Part shown: piece after piece, positions 35,690-48,089 of the stretch
Position numbering within the stretch: position 1 is the stretch's first letter
Layout of the letters: every line of letters begins with the position of its first letter
Assembly: GCA_028023455.1 (NCBI GenBank)
Contig: JAQFVV010000017.1
Span: 4,618,098-4,682,097, forward strand
DNA: 64,000 bases
Source of the DNA: Epiperipatus broadwayi
Lineage: Eukaryota; Onychophora; Udeonychophora; Euonychophora; Peripatidae
Reading direction: 5' to 3'
Translations under genes and position numbers: made by a program
Notes under the pieces: generated by a model
Databases searched by the model: none
Told to the model about the DNA's origin: nothing
Seen by the model: the letters and a program-made list of their open reading frames with translations, nothing else

Positions 35690-35990
35690 ATTCCTAAAGC
35701 TATTAATATATAGTGTATCTGAAGTTAGTTCAGTCCCATATGGCTATTTAAGTTAGATAGCTGGATTGGAAGACATATGGATGTCTGAAATTTTCAGATT
35801 TTCTACTTAATAGTTATACATTAAAGTGCTGGGCTTGTCCTGGTATTTTTAATCTAATGCTTGGATATCCTGGCACCTCACTGATGACGCCAGTAGCAGA
35901 AATCGATCTGGGATTGGGGATATTCTCAAAGCTTGTTAAGAGATTATTTTGCAAGCTCTATATATAACTTATTGCTGATCTTAATGTTAG
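35690..35990 (+). mobile_element. Family C repeat carrying a hammerhead
   Basis: The best-preserved family C copy: the tagttcagtcccatatggct leader, a ggatgtctgaaattttcaga block, ribozyme, gggatattctcaaagcttg tail. The copy at 37490-37750 is its inverted relative 1.5 kb away. Confidence 0.65.
35873..35918 (+). ncRNA. Hammerhead ribozyme, core intact, weak stem II (family C)
   Basis: Core CTGATGA at 35881-35887, GAAA at 35899-35902, stem III at/at with loop cg, cleavage after ATC at 35908, stem I cctca/tggg. Stem III is A-U/U-A here against A-U/C-G in the two other C copies, a compensatory change. Stem II is only gc/gc. Confidence 0.65.
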
Positions 35991-37489
35991 CATTTCTAAT
36001 AAACTGTACATCAAATTTTTTTCAATGACTGACTCAAAATATTTTACTTTTTCCTGCAGATTAATAAAAATTAAGAGAACAAAGTTGGGTAATCAAGGTA
36101 ATATTTTGTGCTACGAACTTCATTTATCAGTACTAATACAAAATAAAAGCTTCTCTCCGAAATGGAAGTTTGCCCATATTTCTATAATTTGTACATTTTT
36201 TTTTTTTTTTGTAATTTGTACATTTATTTTTATTTCGGATCAAAATTGTAAAAATAATTTATATACACACATTTATTTCTGTTATTTAATTAATAAAAAT
36301 TGTAGTGAGTTTTATTCAAATTTTGGGAAGCTAATATATTATAGATTCTCTTCTGATAGGCTTAATATGAAAAATTTATTGTTAATAAATACTCTTAAAC
36401 ATATCTAAGATTTATTTTCAGTAAAAAATAATAATAATAATAATAATTAGTTATTTATATGTTTTTAAAATTAAAAATTATTATTTTTTATTCTAAGCAT
36501 ATGTAGATATTTAATGAATCTGTAGACATATACTACAAGTATTAGCGATATATGCAAGTGCAGACATATTTTTAAGAATTTTATTAATACGCATGAACAT
36601 AAACAATATCATAAAAATATATATACACTGCATAATGAGATTTGTTTAACTAAAGATAATAAACTTTGGCACAGTTACGGGTAATCAATTTTGCATTTTT
36701 AATTCTTAATATGTATAACCATATTGTAACGGAATAAAGTATGGATGAATGAGAGATGCATATTCATCACCACACTGCCACCTATGTAATAATAAGAAAA
36801 AAGCTATTGTTTTACGTAAAATCCAGGTCCTACACTAGGTTCTCAATGATTAGGATGATGGCAATCAAATCACATAGTTCCATTTTGAAAGACCACATTG
36901 AAGAACCCTAAAAAACATGAGCTACATTTCTTGATCATCAATTCATAACAATCTATAAAGATCAGAGTAAGAATTAGTTTCATTTATAACCAGGATAGAC
37001 CAACTAGGTTCCTAGAGTACCATTTCTATTATGGAAGACTACATATGTTGTAATACCCTCAAGTCATATTATCTTAAGTTCCTTCCCCATTACATTCTGA
37101 CATATTCCCATTCTAGAGCATAGAGCACAATCATGACAAGGAATATAAATCACACTTCACTTACATCAAACAAAAAAATGAGAGGTTACGTCAACAATAT
37201 AAAGAAATGCCTCGAAATAATCTATGTGCAAGATGCAAGAGATCTGTTGCACAACACAATGTTTTAGTGTTCAAAACATGATATTTTTATTTCTATTTAG
37301 AAATCTCTTACTATGGAAGTGATATATTTTCTTCTTCTTCTTACTAGTTCCATTATAATTTATGTAAGGCATTTTCAGATTTATAACCAAATGGAAAAAA
37401 AATTATCATTCTAAATAAATAGTAACGAAATCAAGTCATACATCACATGACTTAATTTAATAAGCTTGTATTTACAAGTGTAAATACAA
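35991..37489. other. AT-rich stretch; 127-codon ORF judged non-coding
   Basis: The ORF at 36025-36408 is the longest after the PLE one but is F/I/K/N-rich with a run of Phe from a T tract and no motif. 36730-37200 is somewhat less AT-rich, with no feature recognised. Confidence 0.4.
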
Positions 37490-37750
37490 TGAGCATGCTA
37501 ATAGCTCTAAGCAAGCTTTTTTTTCCTGATAAATGCTGCAAGAGAAAGCATTTAAAATCTCTATTTAGAATTATCCTTATCCCCAAACTAGTTTCGAACC
37601 GATAGTTCTCGTCAGTGAGGCACTAGGACATTCAGACACTAGATCCAAAATACAAACTCAAGCCTAGCATTTATCAAATATTTAACTCTTAAATAGAAAA
37701 TCTGAAATTTTCAGACATCTATGTCTTCAAATCCGGCTATCTAACTCAAA
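37490..37750 (-). mobile_element. Family C repeat carrying a hammerhead, inverted
   Basis: Reverse complement of the blocks at 35690-35990 (ctatttgagttagatagcc, gatgtctgaaaatttcaga, ribozyme, aaatgctttctcttgc). A G run of eight to ten lies at its 5' side near 37763. Confidence 0.65.
37576..37624 (-). ncRNA. Hammerhead ribozyme, intact (family C)
   Basis: Minus strand: stem I cctca/tgggg, core CTGACGA (37609-37615), perfect stem II gaac-tatcg-gttc, GAAAC, loop TA, GTT as the cleavage triplet. Every invariant core base is present; GUU is an allowed NUH site. Confidence 0.75.
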
Positions 37751-37763
37751 TAGCTATAAGGAG

Positions 37764-40442
37764 GGGGGGGAGCCTATTTAGAGCTATTAGAAGGCTCATT
37801 ATATTTGCATTCTAAATAAAAAGAGTTTAATAATTTATATAAATGTAAAGATTCAACAAATTGTTTCATTAATGATAAAACCTTAGTACTATTTGATAAT
37901 TTTATATTTATATTATTCCATTCTCATTCTTGTTAATAGACAATATAATAAACACAAAAAAAATCAAATAAACTACGAACTTCCCAATTCAAAATTCTGT
38001 ATATATGTTTTAAAATGATAAAGAATGGATAGACATTTTTCAAAATTATGGGTAAAAGATCTCAAAAATGTATTTTCTTTAGAGCAGATCATGTTACCTG
38101 TCAGAAAAACTTTACTAACAACTGAGCAAAATGTTATTTTATTTTTTGAGATTACTCCTAATCCAAATAAGCTGTAATTTTATATGGGCTTACATATTAA
38201 AAAATGTATACATAATTTTGTATCTGTACGAAAGTCAAAACTAGTTGCAAAATGGCTTCAGCTAAGATTATAGCATTTTACATTTGTGATATACTCGTAC
38301 AGTATTAAAAATTTACTAAGTTCCATAAACAAATAAAATGCAAATTGCAACATGAAAAATGATATAAAGGGTTAATATTAACTAGCATTTAGTCTTCTCT
38401 GAATTTCATTGGCATAAATGTGTGTAACGGTACTTTAAATAACTTAAGTGTATGCAAGATCTTTTTCCATTCTCAAAGTGTACACAGGTATGCTATGTGT
38501 TAATGTATTACTGTTTTATATATACAACCTGCTTATTTATATGTGGATCATAAATGGGACTAATCATAATAATAACAAAAACTAAATGGCATAAAAGTAA
38601 CATAATTTTCTGATGGGAAGTAGAACTTCAAAAAAATAGAAAAGTTGATTGAAGAGCAGTTATAAAAACCACGCTCAAATAAAATTAAAAATCAGCGATA
38701 TTTACAGAACTCAAGAATATTCACAATTTAAGTTAAATAATAGGAATCTAAACTGGAAATGACCTTAAACAGCCATAGCATTATTAAAAAAATAGGAGCT
38801 CAAACAAAAATCTTTATGGAAATGGATCAACTTCCTATTAGCACATAAAAATACAAAATGAGAATAAAATATATTATGTGCTCATCTTGACCAGATGACT
38901 AGAAGATGAATATGTTCATAATATAAGACTATAAATATTTTACATAAAGATATTTAAACCTAAATTGTAAAACAAAAATTCCCAAAAATATAAAGCCATT
39001 GAATATTCGCAGAGTCTAGAGAGAAGGAGAATGAGAAAGAGTTGAATGAAATATATCAAGAAGATAATAATGATAAAATAGGTAAGTTAAAAAAATTACT
39101 AGAACAAAATACATTTTAGAATCACAATGAACACAAAATCCCCAATTTTTAAGAAAAGGAAAAAATAAAGCACTACAATAATAGAGAAAAGTACTAAAAA
39201 GATAAAACAGAAAGAAAAAAATTTATATAAATGCCAACAAATATGGGCACAGAGTTAAAATGTTGCCATATAATTAAGTTATCGATAAAACTAATAGATA
39301 TAACTAAAGGGATAATGCTATATTTGCCTTTAAGATATCAGAATGTTAAGAATACAAAAGAATAATCTATACAGATAATATAGACAAGGACAGAATATTT
39401 GAATAAAATAATTCTATGAATAATTCTAATGGTATGACATTAGAATAGAGTCATGTATTACATGTAATAAGTAATCAGAAAGTAATAAGTAATGAATTTG
39501 TACATATTATTTAGCTATTATAAGAGTAAATGAAAAAGAATGTTGAAAGCAAGTAAAATCTGAGATCCTATTAAACATAGCTTCAGATGTAAGAATAACG
39601 GGCTTATAAAACAACTATTGTGACATTATTATTAGCCGAGAATTAAAGTTCTGGTACAACAAATAAGACTGCAGAAAGGAATTTGCTATTAACAAAATAG
39701 AGATTCTTTGATTTCTCCACAAAAACCTTAAAGAAATGGAGCAAGGGTATTTACTAATGTCCACTCCATACACTCTTTCCAACGCAGCTACCATTACTAT
39801 GTGATTATTTACATAATAAATGAAAACGAATTCTTTACTCACATCAGCCAATGGAAAGAATTTGCTGGCTTTTATTCTGAATTTAAGATTTAAAAAATAA
39901 CATGGCTATCCTTCTCAAATGTCTGCTATTTTCAATTAAAACTTCACTTCAATCTTCATAAAGGTGGGATAAATGGTCGCATGTATTTCAGGGCTGATTC
40001 TCTTTCATATTAATCATATTAGACAAAACTAAATTATGGTTCTAATTCTCAGGAGGTATAAAATCATCAACTAAGGCGGTGAATGGATAACCATGTGTAG
40101 GAAGTGCTAAGAATAGCCTGACTGCACACTTAGATTGCAGTTTGATAACCTTTCATTTAGTTATCTATTATTGTAGAGTTGTAATTATATTTTATTGAAA
40201 GCACAGGAAGTATATGTAAATACTTAAACAGGCTTTAACCTGTAACAAATGCGCATTGTAAATCACTTTAAAGAAAAGGAAGACTGTATGAATTTAAAAA
40301 AAACCTGTTTACTATTAAGTGGGCATCGATAGATTATGTGAAGTTATGATTAATTCCAAAATGAACATTTTTTACTATAAAAGCATGAATATTGGAAACA
40401 CAAATGGAATGGAATGTATTATAAATTGATGATATATCAAAT
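37764..40442. other. AT-rich stretch without recognised genes
   Basis: Short ORFs such as 39615-39851 have no motif. Nothing supported. Confidence 0.4.
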
Positions 40443-40565
40443 AAAGTAGTCTTGCGTTGTTAGCCGAGAGGTATCGCAGCCGCCATGCAAGCAAGTAGTT
40501 GGTTGCAGACGGTTGTGGGTTCGCGTCCTGGCCGATGCTATGACACATGGAAAAAAAAAAAAAAA
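40443..40565 (+). mobile_element. tRNA-derived SINE (family G), full-length-looking
   Basis: A box TAGCCGAGAGG (40461-40471), B box GGTTCGCGTCC (40518-40528), then gctatgacacatgg and a 16-base A tail. The sequence aaagtag occurs just before (40443-40449) and just after the A tail, a possible 7-bp duplication. The tail block links it to 18623-18718. Confidence 0.75.
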
Positions 40566-40689
40566 GTAGCAAAACATTATTTAACTTAATGGAAAATATC
40601 AAATGTGCATAACTGGGGTTATGCCATCAAGTTCTCATGCTAATGAAGAAATATGGGATTTTTATTTAGAAGTATGGTACTTTAAGTAG

Positions 40690-42535
40690 ACTAAACATTT
40701 TAAAATTGCCATAGCAGATTTTAATGCTAGAATTGGAAAGCTATTTGAAGTGCGCTGTGTAAAATAGACTTGTGGAATTTACGGGGGGGGGGGGGTTGTA
40801 TAGAGTACTACAAATTATTTTTTTTTAAAAAAAACCCAAAGCAGAAATAAAATAAAAACATTCAAATGAAGAAGATTCACAGAATTGGATTATATTTAGA
40901 CTAATATATACATTACAACATTGTAATGTACTTAATAGATTCAACACAGGAAGAGATCATCGATTAATGAGATACTAGAGATAAATTAATGCAAAAGAGT
41001 CAAAAGCTATTGAGAATAATAATTGTAATCGATATTCCTATCCTTCAGAGACACTCCAGTGGATTTAAATCAGAATTTGCAAATCACTTTATATTATTAT
41101 TAATATATTTCAAAGATAATTCAGACTTGAATGAGATCAATAAAAAAAATAACTAAAACTCTACTAAGAAATGCGACATGGATAACAGATATAAAAAAAA
41201 TGGCAATACACCAAATAGACATGTACAAAAAAAAAAAAAAAGAATATGAAAATATTTATTGAATATCTAAAATTTTATAAAATGATAAATAATAAAAATA
41301 TAAGAAAATATAAATAAGAAAAATGTAACACAAGATTTACATACTGGATGCAAAACAATCAATTACAGGTGTATAAGTGGATAAATTAATGGAATTATTA
41401 ATAACATCTTAAACGACATAAGTGTAAAAAGAGAAATTATTGGAAGAACTCGATACCAAATGCCTAAATAGTAAACAAGTATCAAATGACTGAAAGAATG
41501 CAGTAATGATATTGATATTTAAGCAAAATAAAAAAGGAGGTATTAAAAATTAAAGACCAATCAATCTTTTATCACTTCTATATAAGATTTTTACTAAAAT
41601 CATGAAGAGAAATTATAGAAAGTGTATACGAGTATGAATTGGCAAACATTTGACTCTATAAACATTTACATCGGAGGTATTCAATCATAGAAAAAGCAGA
41701 GTTGTCTTGGGATCACACGTTAAATACATGAAAATTAATGAAATCAGGTGAGCCCAAAAAGTCATGATATCAATCACAGATAAGCAAAAAAATCGCATAA
41801 TAATCCTAATTATAAAGTAGTCCGTTTCAAAATCTTTTAAAATCGCCTAGAAAGTTCCAAGTCTTTGTAAAAGTAAAAGACAAAAGGATAACATAAAACT
41901 AATGAAATATTTGACATCATGTTTGAGATTATACTTAAATTTATTTGAGTCACAATGCTACACATAATCATAAAAAAATTTCATAATGTTTTAAATATAT
42001 TAATCATTTCGTATTGGGTCACATTCATAACCGTGGCCACAGGTAGGACATCTCTGATTTACGTAATTAATGGTTTGGAACATCAAAAAAAGGGTTTATC
42101 AAATCATGAAAAAATATTTATCAAAAAGCAGCAATGATGGTTATACTAAAAAAATTAATAATAATATGGGTGTGCGACAGGAACATTACATACCTCCTAA
42201 ACTTTCCACAACAGCTTTATGGGAAATATCTGTGATTTAATTAAAACAGGAAGCAAAAAAAATAAAAAAGAAATTAAAATTATTTACATCATCCAGATTT
42301 TATATATGGTGTAATTGTTTTTGCAAATCATATTACAGAATTTCACAAAATGTTTATCAAATAAAAGCAAAAAAAACTCTATAAATATTAAAAAAACTAA
42401 CGTAGTGTTTAATGATTTTCATATAAAAAGAAAGATTTGATAATAAGATTATTAATATAAATGGTAATATAATGGATCAAATTAATTATAAAATTAAACT
42501 TTGATGGAATACTTTTGGTAGAAATAACTTACTAC
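40690..42535 (+). pseudogene. LINE: endonuclease and RT remnants (part 1)
   Basis: KIAIADFNARIGK (40702-40740) is the GDFNA endonuclease motif, with A for G. RDHRLMR near 40950 matches the SDHR box. RT motif: NAVMILIFKQNKKGG then RPINLLSLLYKIFTKIM (41500-41605), and GVRQ at 42169-42180 followed by PPKLSTTALWE. Near 42530, FGRNNLLLKENI belongs to the post-RT region. A G run of 13 lies at about 40783. Interrupted by the foldback at 42550-42835; continues at 42849. Confidence 0.75.
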
Positions 42536-42549
42536 TAAAAGAGAATATA

Positions 42550-42835
42550 AACCATCAAACATCACATAATCATCATTCTTTATGCTTACACAAGCTGTTT
42601 TTCACATAGGCAAAACTCTCCATATAATAACACCACTCAGTGCAAGCCAGAGTAATCAATAGATGCAGGAAGGTTTGTGCATAAAATCCCTATCTAGTGC
42701 CTACTCATTCAATATCGCCAGACTACTTTCTAGCTTGTGGCTTATAGGGATTTTATGCACAAACCTTCTTGCATTCATTGATTACTCTGCCTTGCACTGA
42801 ATGGTGCTACTGTATGGAAAATTTTGCCTCTGTGA
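42550..42835. mobile_element. Foldback family A element nested in a LINE, with ~13-bp TSD
   Basis: Arms 42606-42693 and 42744-42836 are inverted copies (aggcaaaactctcc, gtgcaagccagagtaatcaa, ataaaatccctat). The ribozyme block is truncated: gaaagtagtctgg is left but the CTGATGA half is deleted. Flanks are taaaagagaatata (42536-42549) and taaaaagaatata (42836-42848), a duplication with a one-base gap. Removing it rejoins LENI/KRIYLYVWKGF-type LINE coding sequence. Confidence 0.75.
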
Positions 42836-42848
42836 TAAAAAGAATATA

Positions 42849-43210
42849 CTTATATGTTTGGAAAGGTTTTTGACAGATGCTTTACCAATTCTTTATATTT
42901 GGATTTTGTCAGAAAAAAAAAAGCAACATCAGACTACACTATAATGTAGAGAGATGTATAATAGCAGGGATCAGAAATAAAATACATGGGTCAGAAAATA
43001 ATTAGATATACTTGACTTAAGTTAAAAAAATAAGATTGAAATGAAGCAGTAGTGGACATGGTGCTTAAATGTTTAAATGTTGCTGCATCTTAAGAAATTG
43101 TAAGATTTAGAATCTGTGAATGAGATAAATGGATAAAAAAATTTTCTGGAGTGATATGGAGAATTATGGATGAAGAACTGGCTACGATCTTTATCCTGTA
43201 CTATAACGTT
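42849..43210 (+). pseudogene. LINE C-terminal remnant (part 2)
   Basis: Encodes YLYVWKGF..ALPILYIW, then VERCIIAGIRNKIHGSE, LK.SSSGHG and a WSDMEN-like stretch. This is the QRxMERxMLGI...WAGHV region found after the RT in this LINE type. Confidence 0.65.
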
Positions 43211-45634
43211 TCTCAAAATGTGGTGATATGCATCTCCCGTGAGTGTTTGAAAGAACTTTATTGGATACTTTGCAATTTTCAGTTATGCATTATTTACAAG
43301 TGAATCATTATTTTTTTACAAAATAACTATTTTAAACATATATACTTCTCAATAAATTATATATATATGTATGAGTTTCTCCATTCAAATTGTAATAAGA
43401 GTAGTTTCCAAAGTGACCAGTGATCACTCATACATCTTCATTCAGCTTTGTATATGAATGTAATAGCTAAACATGTGCAACAGCTTAATGCTGTTTAGCT
43501 ATTACAGTTTATAAAACATTGCGCTATATAAAATAATTGATTTATTTGTATATGAATGTAAAATCTAAGCTTGCAACAATGTCAAGAACATAAGACAGCA
43601 ATTGATAAAAAAAAACAATTATATGAATGATAGATGTAACTAAGACATTTAAGCAGATATTAATGTGCTTCATTAATCGATCACATTACAAATTTCTTAT
43701 CAGTTAAAATAATAATTAATAGGAGTTTGAACTATATTTAAAGTGATATAAAAGTTTTAATAAAGTATGGAAATTATAATGCCTATAATAAACTTAATTT
43801 TTTTAGTTTTCAAATTGTTAAATATTGATCATTGATCAAAGATTGGATTTATAAAATGCACAAGAGACCGATGCAGTAGGTAAATATTGTTGGATCAAGA
43901 AAATATTAAGATTGTATCTGAATCAAATTAAATATAAGGTTATGTTGTCTGCTATCTCATATCTGGAACTAGGATAAAATGAAAAAATACTTTATAAGTA
44001 CAATATGGATTACTTAAAATATGAACTTTCATGGATGAGATATAAAGAGGAACCTATTTTTTTTATGTTATTTGTGATGAAACTTTAACGGCATTATGAA
44101 ATTACCATTTTGAATTAAAATTCTCTATCACTATAAAAGAATAATAATTGTCTTCCCCTTACAGAGAAATAAAGTCTGATATAGACAAAATTTGAAAAGC
44201 AAATGACTGATCAAAAAAAAAAAAATATGAAAAATTGAGATTATAGAGAAATAGACTAACTATAAAAATTATTTTAAAAAAAATGATTGTAACATTTCCA
44301 TGTGATAATAACCTTGATTCATTTCTCATTTTGCCTTCTGATAAGATATACGTAGAAAAGGAAATAGAGTGAAAATAAGTATTAACTAGAAAAAATAGTT
44401 CTTTTTTTTTTCATTGTGAGGTCACTCATGAAGTTGAAAATGACACATCCTTTGGAAAAATGATAAGTCCAACTATTGCAACCATTGTGCAAAACATTAA
44501 AATGGAACCTTGTTGAAGTATGAGTCAGACAAATGGAAAATCAAACAATTGTATGGGAGTAGAAAAAAATCATACAGATATAGCTCTAAATTTATTTAGA
44601 CCATTAATTGCACTAAAAGAAAAAAAAGATTAAGCTCCATAGCAACCTGATTTCATATGAGTAGAATGAATTAATGACACATAAAGACCATATAAAGTTA
44701 AGATTCACAACATGAGAAAGAAGTACAAGAGAAAGCTCATAATTCAAAAATTTGATGAATGGATGAGATTGGAAGGAAACACAATTTAGAAGGATTCACG
44801 ATAAGATAAAATAGAAAGCATTTGTCATATTTATTTTTAATGACAAACAAAAAGCACAAAATAAAAACAATATCAGATATATTAGTCAAATGATTGTTTT
44901 TCCAGTTGATTAATATATAGATATGGGAGACGTTTATAGGAATATTCTTGATGACGAATTTCCATTTTTTTATTATATTATTTGATGGTAAATAATTACT
45001 TTCTATTGACAGACAAAACAATTAGTGAAAGTGGAGAATAACAACTACTGTCATATGTTAATGGCATTAATCATCTGTATCTATTGGTTATTACTGAAAT
45101 GGAATATGGTATTAATAAGAAAGCTTATAAAAAAGAGATACTGATAAGCCAAAATTATCAATTTGATAATATTATATTTTATTTTGGTAAGTCAAAATTA
45201 TCCACTTAGTATATTTTATCAAATTTATGAACGCACAGTAAACAGTTTGGCTTAGATTAATTTTAAATACCACTTATTACAAATACTAGTTATTCTTCTA
45301 TCATTTTACCATGTCAAAATTTTACTGAATCGTTCTACCTTTCAAATGATGTTGCCCATATTCCTCAGCTTCAAATAGTTGTTCATGTGGTAATTGACCA
45401 GTCAACAAATAAATTTAATACTCTTTTTGTAAAACTTTTTTTTTAGAGGAGAGGATAGCTGATCGGTTAAAAAAAAAAGTTAAATTGGATAATATTCCTC
45501 AATTCTCTCCACTAGTTTGAATTAATTTGATTACTATTTTTACTGAATATTTACATAATGAATTTTGTTGATAAATTATCTGCAGAGTTAATGGTGGTAA
45601 ATTAAGAAAATAATAAGTAAGTTATGGAAATAGT
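43211..45634. other. AT-rich stretch; hairpin at 43462-43506
   Basis: aatagctaaaca ... tgtttagctatt can form a 12-bp hairpin. No gene or family recognised elsewhere. Confidence 0.4.
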
Positions 45635-45745
45635 TGTATTTTTATATTGGACTATTTCCATCATCTAATATGAGTATTGAATGTCTTTAGAAAAATTTAA
45701 CTGTATTTAAATATTCCAAATACATTCAACTGTTATATACACATT

Positions 45746-45792
45746 TCGAGAGGTATTATTCTCCCCTCTTCTTCAGCTGTTGCTGGCCTGAC
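45746..45792 (-). ncRNA. Hammerhead-like motif (family B)
   Basis: Minus strand core CTGAAGA, stem gagggg/cctctc, GAAAT, then gtgtata (possible stem III A-U, U-A and NUH = AUA). Nearly identical to 22503-22562 with a better-paired stem II. Stem I uncertain. Confidence 0.5.
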
Positions 45793-45803
45793 AAGTGACA
45801 GTT

Positions 45804-45893
45804 CTAGCATGGGATTCGAACCTGGACCCTTAGATTCTTGAGTATTGAATTTTAAGGTAATACTCTAACCAACTGAGCCATCCTGCCAAAGGC
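45804..45893 (-). repeat. tRNA-like pol III promoter segment of family B
   Basis: A box TGGCTCAGTTGG (45869-45880) and B box GGTTCGAATCC (45812-45822) both match consensus with tRNA spacing. A real tRNA is unlikely: the variable region is long and it is joined to the family B repeat. Confidence 0.7.
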
Positions 45894-46255
45894 AACAGTC
45901 TGTAACAATTTCATAAAATTATCTATATAATAAGGTATTTATTTATATAGCGCTATGTTAATAAATTCTAATTGTAAATTAGCGATCAGGCTAATGCACT
46001 TTACAGATTTTAAACTATATGTAAATGAATACTTGTGTTTGAGAATGAGAGTATTCATTTACGTATAGTTTAAAATGTGTAAAGCACGTGTGTATTAGCC
46101 TGATCGTTAATATGCTTATCTATAAAATTCCTCCTTATTTCTCTACTAAAAATTCAATACTCAAGAATCTAAGGGTCCAGGTTCAAATCCCATGCTAGTA
46201 CTGTCACTAGTCATGCCAGAAACACCTGAAGAGGGGAGAATTAAATACATTAGTA

Positions 46256-47509
46256 TTTTAAATTAATAGAAAACATAAATACTATTACTATTTTCTTTGT
46301 AAACTTTTTCTTTAAAGTAATTAATAAAACGTTTCTCATCAGCTAATTTTAAGTCATTACCTTCTTTAATAAGATACCTCAGTAATTATTTAAATAAAAT
46401 CATTAGTAAAAAATGAAATTATGTAATCATGTGAAAATGCATAGGGAAGTTCAAGTAAAAATGCACTGGAAAATTGTCTAAAATCATTGTTGTAGAATCC
46501 CAAATATTATGATGAGAAAGAGTCGATAAATTTAAGTGTTATTTGGTCATTCAAAAAAGTAATGAACTATTAGACTTTCTTTTTATAATTAATTGTATGT
46601 GATTTATAGTAAACAGGTTCTAATTATATCGATTTTTATAATAATAAAAAATTTACATTCTAGGTAAAGGACTTTAGTCTTAAATTTTCTATGTTTCTAA
46701 CCTGAAAATTCATTCCATAAGAAAAATAATACTAATTTCCATCACTAAGAATTGCCTAAAGATTAGGATTTATCCAAGTTCACGCCAGTTCTATATATAT
46801 ATAAATAATTATATGTGTGTGTGTTTATTATTAAATGATTTATTTCCTGTATTTTCCCAATGTCAGGTGTAAAAAAGATAAAGCCAACCATAGGCTTATT
46901 TTCTCTACTAATAATGAAAACTACACTGTATTACTATCATTTTATTTTTTTTTTTTATGGAACTCTGATATTTATCTAACCAAAACCACATTAACCTGAC
47001 TTTGCAACTAGTGGGAATAGTAAACATCCATTTCCTAATCACTACTAAATGATAATTTCGGTTGGTTATAAGCTCCCTATATGGGAAATATATATATATA
47101 TCTTGAACCTGATTGGGGCTTGAAAAATGTCAAGGTTTATATGGACTGGATTTGATCCCTATGCCTTATACATGGGAAGTAGCTGTAAGACTTACATTTA
47201 GGTGTGCAGAAGATCTTTGTACAAACAGATTACATGTATAGTGAATTTATTATTATTAATAGACATTACATACATTTATATAATATTATCATTATACAAT
47301 GACAAATTAAACAACCACATTTTTCTTTTAAAAGATATATGTTCTCCAACATTATAAATAGATGTATAAACTTTTTATTTCTTTCCAAAAACTTTATTTC
47401 CATATATTAATTAATGAACGTATAAATAAATGCACATATAATGGATTTGATGTGATACTGTTCATATAGAAAGAGATTTTGTATTTAGAGTATTATGTAA
47501 AGCATGTAT
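46256..47509. other. AT-rich stretch without recognised genes
   Basis: TG and TA short repeats near 46800 and 47090. Nothing else recognised. Confidence 0.4.
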
Positions 47510-47935
47510 TTTTTAAAACAGGCAAAACTCTCTATATGTATTGCCACTCACTCAGTGCACTGTGTGGCAATACGTATAGAGAGTTTTGCCTGTTTTAATA
47601 ACAAACTCGTTAAGAGTAAGCATAAGAAATGATGATCATGTGATGTTTATTGGCTATATATTTTTATTGTAGATCCTTGAAAATGATTGTAATGATGAAA
47701 AAAAAAAAACAGTTGAAACATTGGAAGGTGGATAATATATGAATTTATATATATGTTCATTAGTTAATATATGGAAATAAAGTTTTTGAAAAGAAATGTT
47801 TATACATTTATTTATAATTTATATATATATAATGCTCTCAGATCCAAAGCTCCTCACTGACGAAGGCCACAAGCCAGAAATTAGTCTGGGGATATTGGAT
47901 GAGTAGGCATTAGATAGGGATTTTATATAAAGTAT
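47510..47935. mobile_element. Composite PLE-terminal region: small foldback, family E-type tail, family A end
   Basis: 47512-47549 and 47564-47597 are inverted (aacaggcaaaactctctata). Then comes a plus-strand PLE 3' block (47672-47790: gatccttgaaaatgat, GAAACATTGG, ataaagttttt) as in 11747-11850. Then a family A 3' part with hammerhead (47847-47897). The mosaic implies template jumps or nested insertions. Confidence 0.6.
47847..47897 (+). ncRNA. Hammerhead ribozyme motif (family A)
   Basis: Core CTGACGA at 47857-47863, stem II ggc/gcc with A.A base mismatch, GAAA at 47877-47880, GTC ending at 47886, stem I tcctca/tgggga intact. The second stem III pair is U.G. Confidence 0.65.
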
Positions 47936-48089
47936 ATAAATTGTCTGTTTACATATAATAAAAATAAAAACACCAGCACATATGTTATCAGCAAAATCAA
48001 TATTAGTAAAATTATAAAGACAACTGCTAAATGACTTTAGTTCTCTGATGGACATTACTATTATACGAGTAAAAATCTTGGACAACACT
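47936..48089. other. AT-rich spacer
   Basis: No feature recognised. Confidence 0.4.

Larger units (their letters stand above)
45635..46255. mobile_element. Foldback family B element: tRNA-like heads plus hammerhead-like motif
   Basis: The left part is a minus-strand copy (3' end at 45635, hammerhead-like 45746-45792, tRNA-like 45804-45893). A central palindrome follows (45979-46032 with 46051-46112). The right part is a plus-strand copy (tRNA-like tail with B box GGTTCAAATCC at 46180-46190, then cctgaagagggg). 3' ends point outward. I could not identify a clear flanking duplication. Confidence 0.65.

Noticed and set aside
36025-36408. 127-codon ORF as a gene
   Set aside because: Low-complexity translation, Phe run from a T tract, no motif, AT content like the flanks, no splice context.
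40783-40795. Poly-G/poly-C runs (also near 15898, 29069, 37763, 50998) as functional sites
   Set aside because: Isolated homopolymers in dead repeats or spacers; likely slippage products.
45804-45893. Functional tRNA gene
   Set aside because: pol III boxes are good, but the sequence is embedded in repeated family B and the anticodon/variable region is too long.
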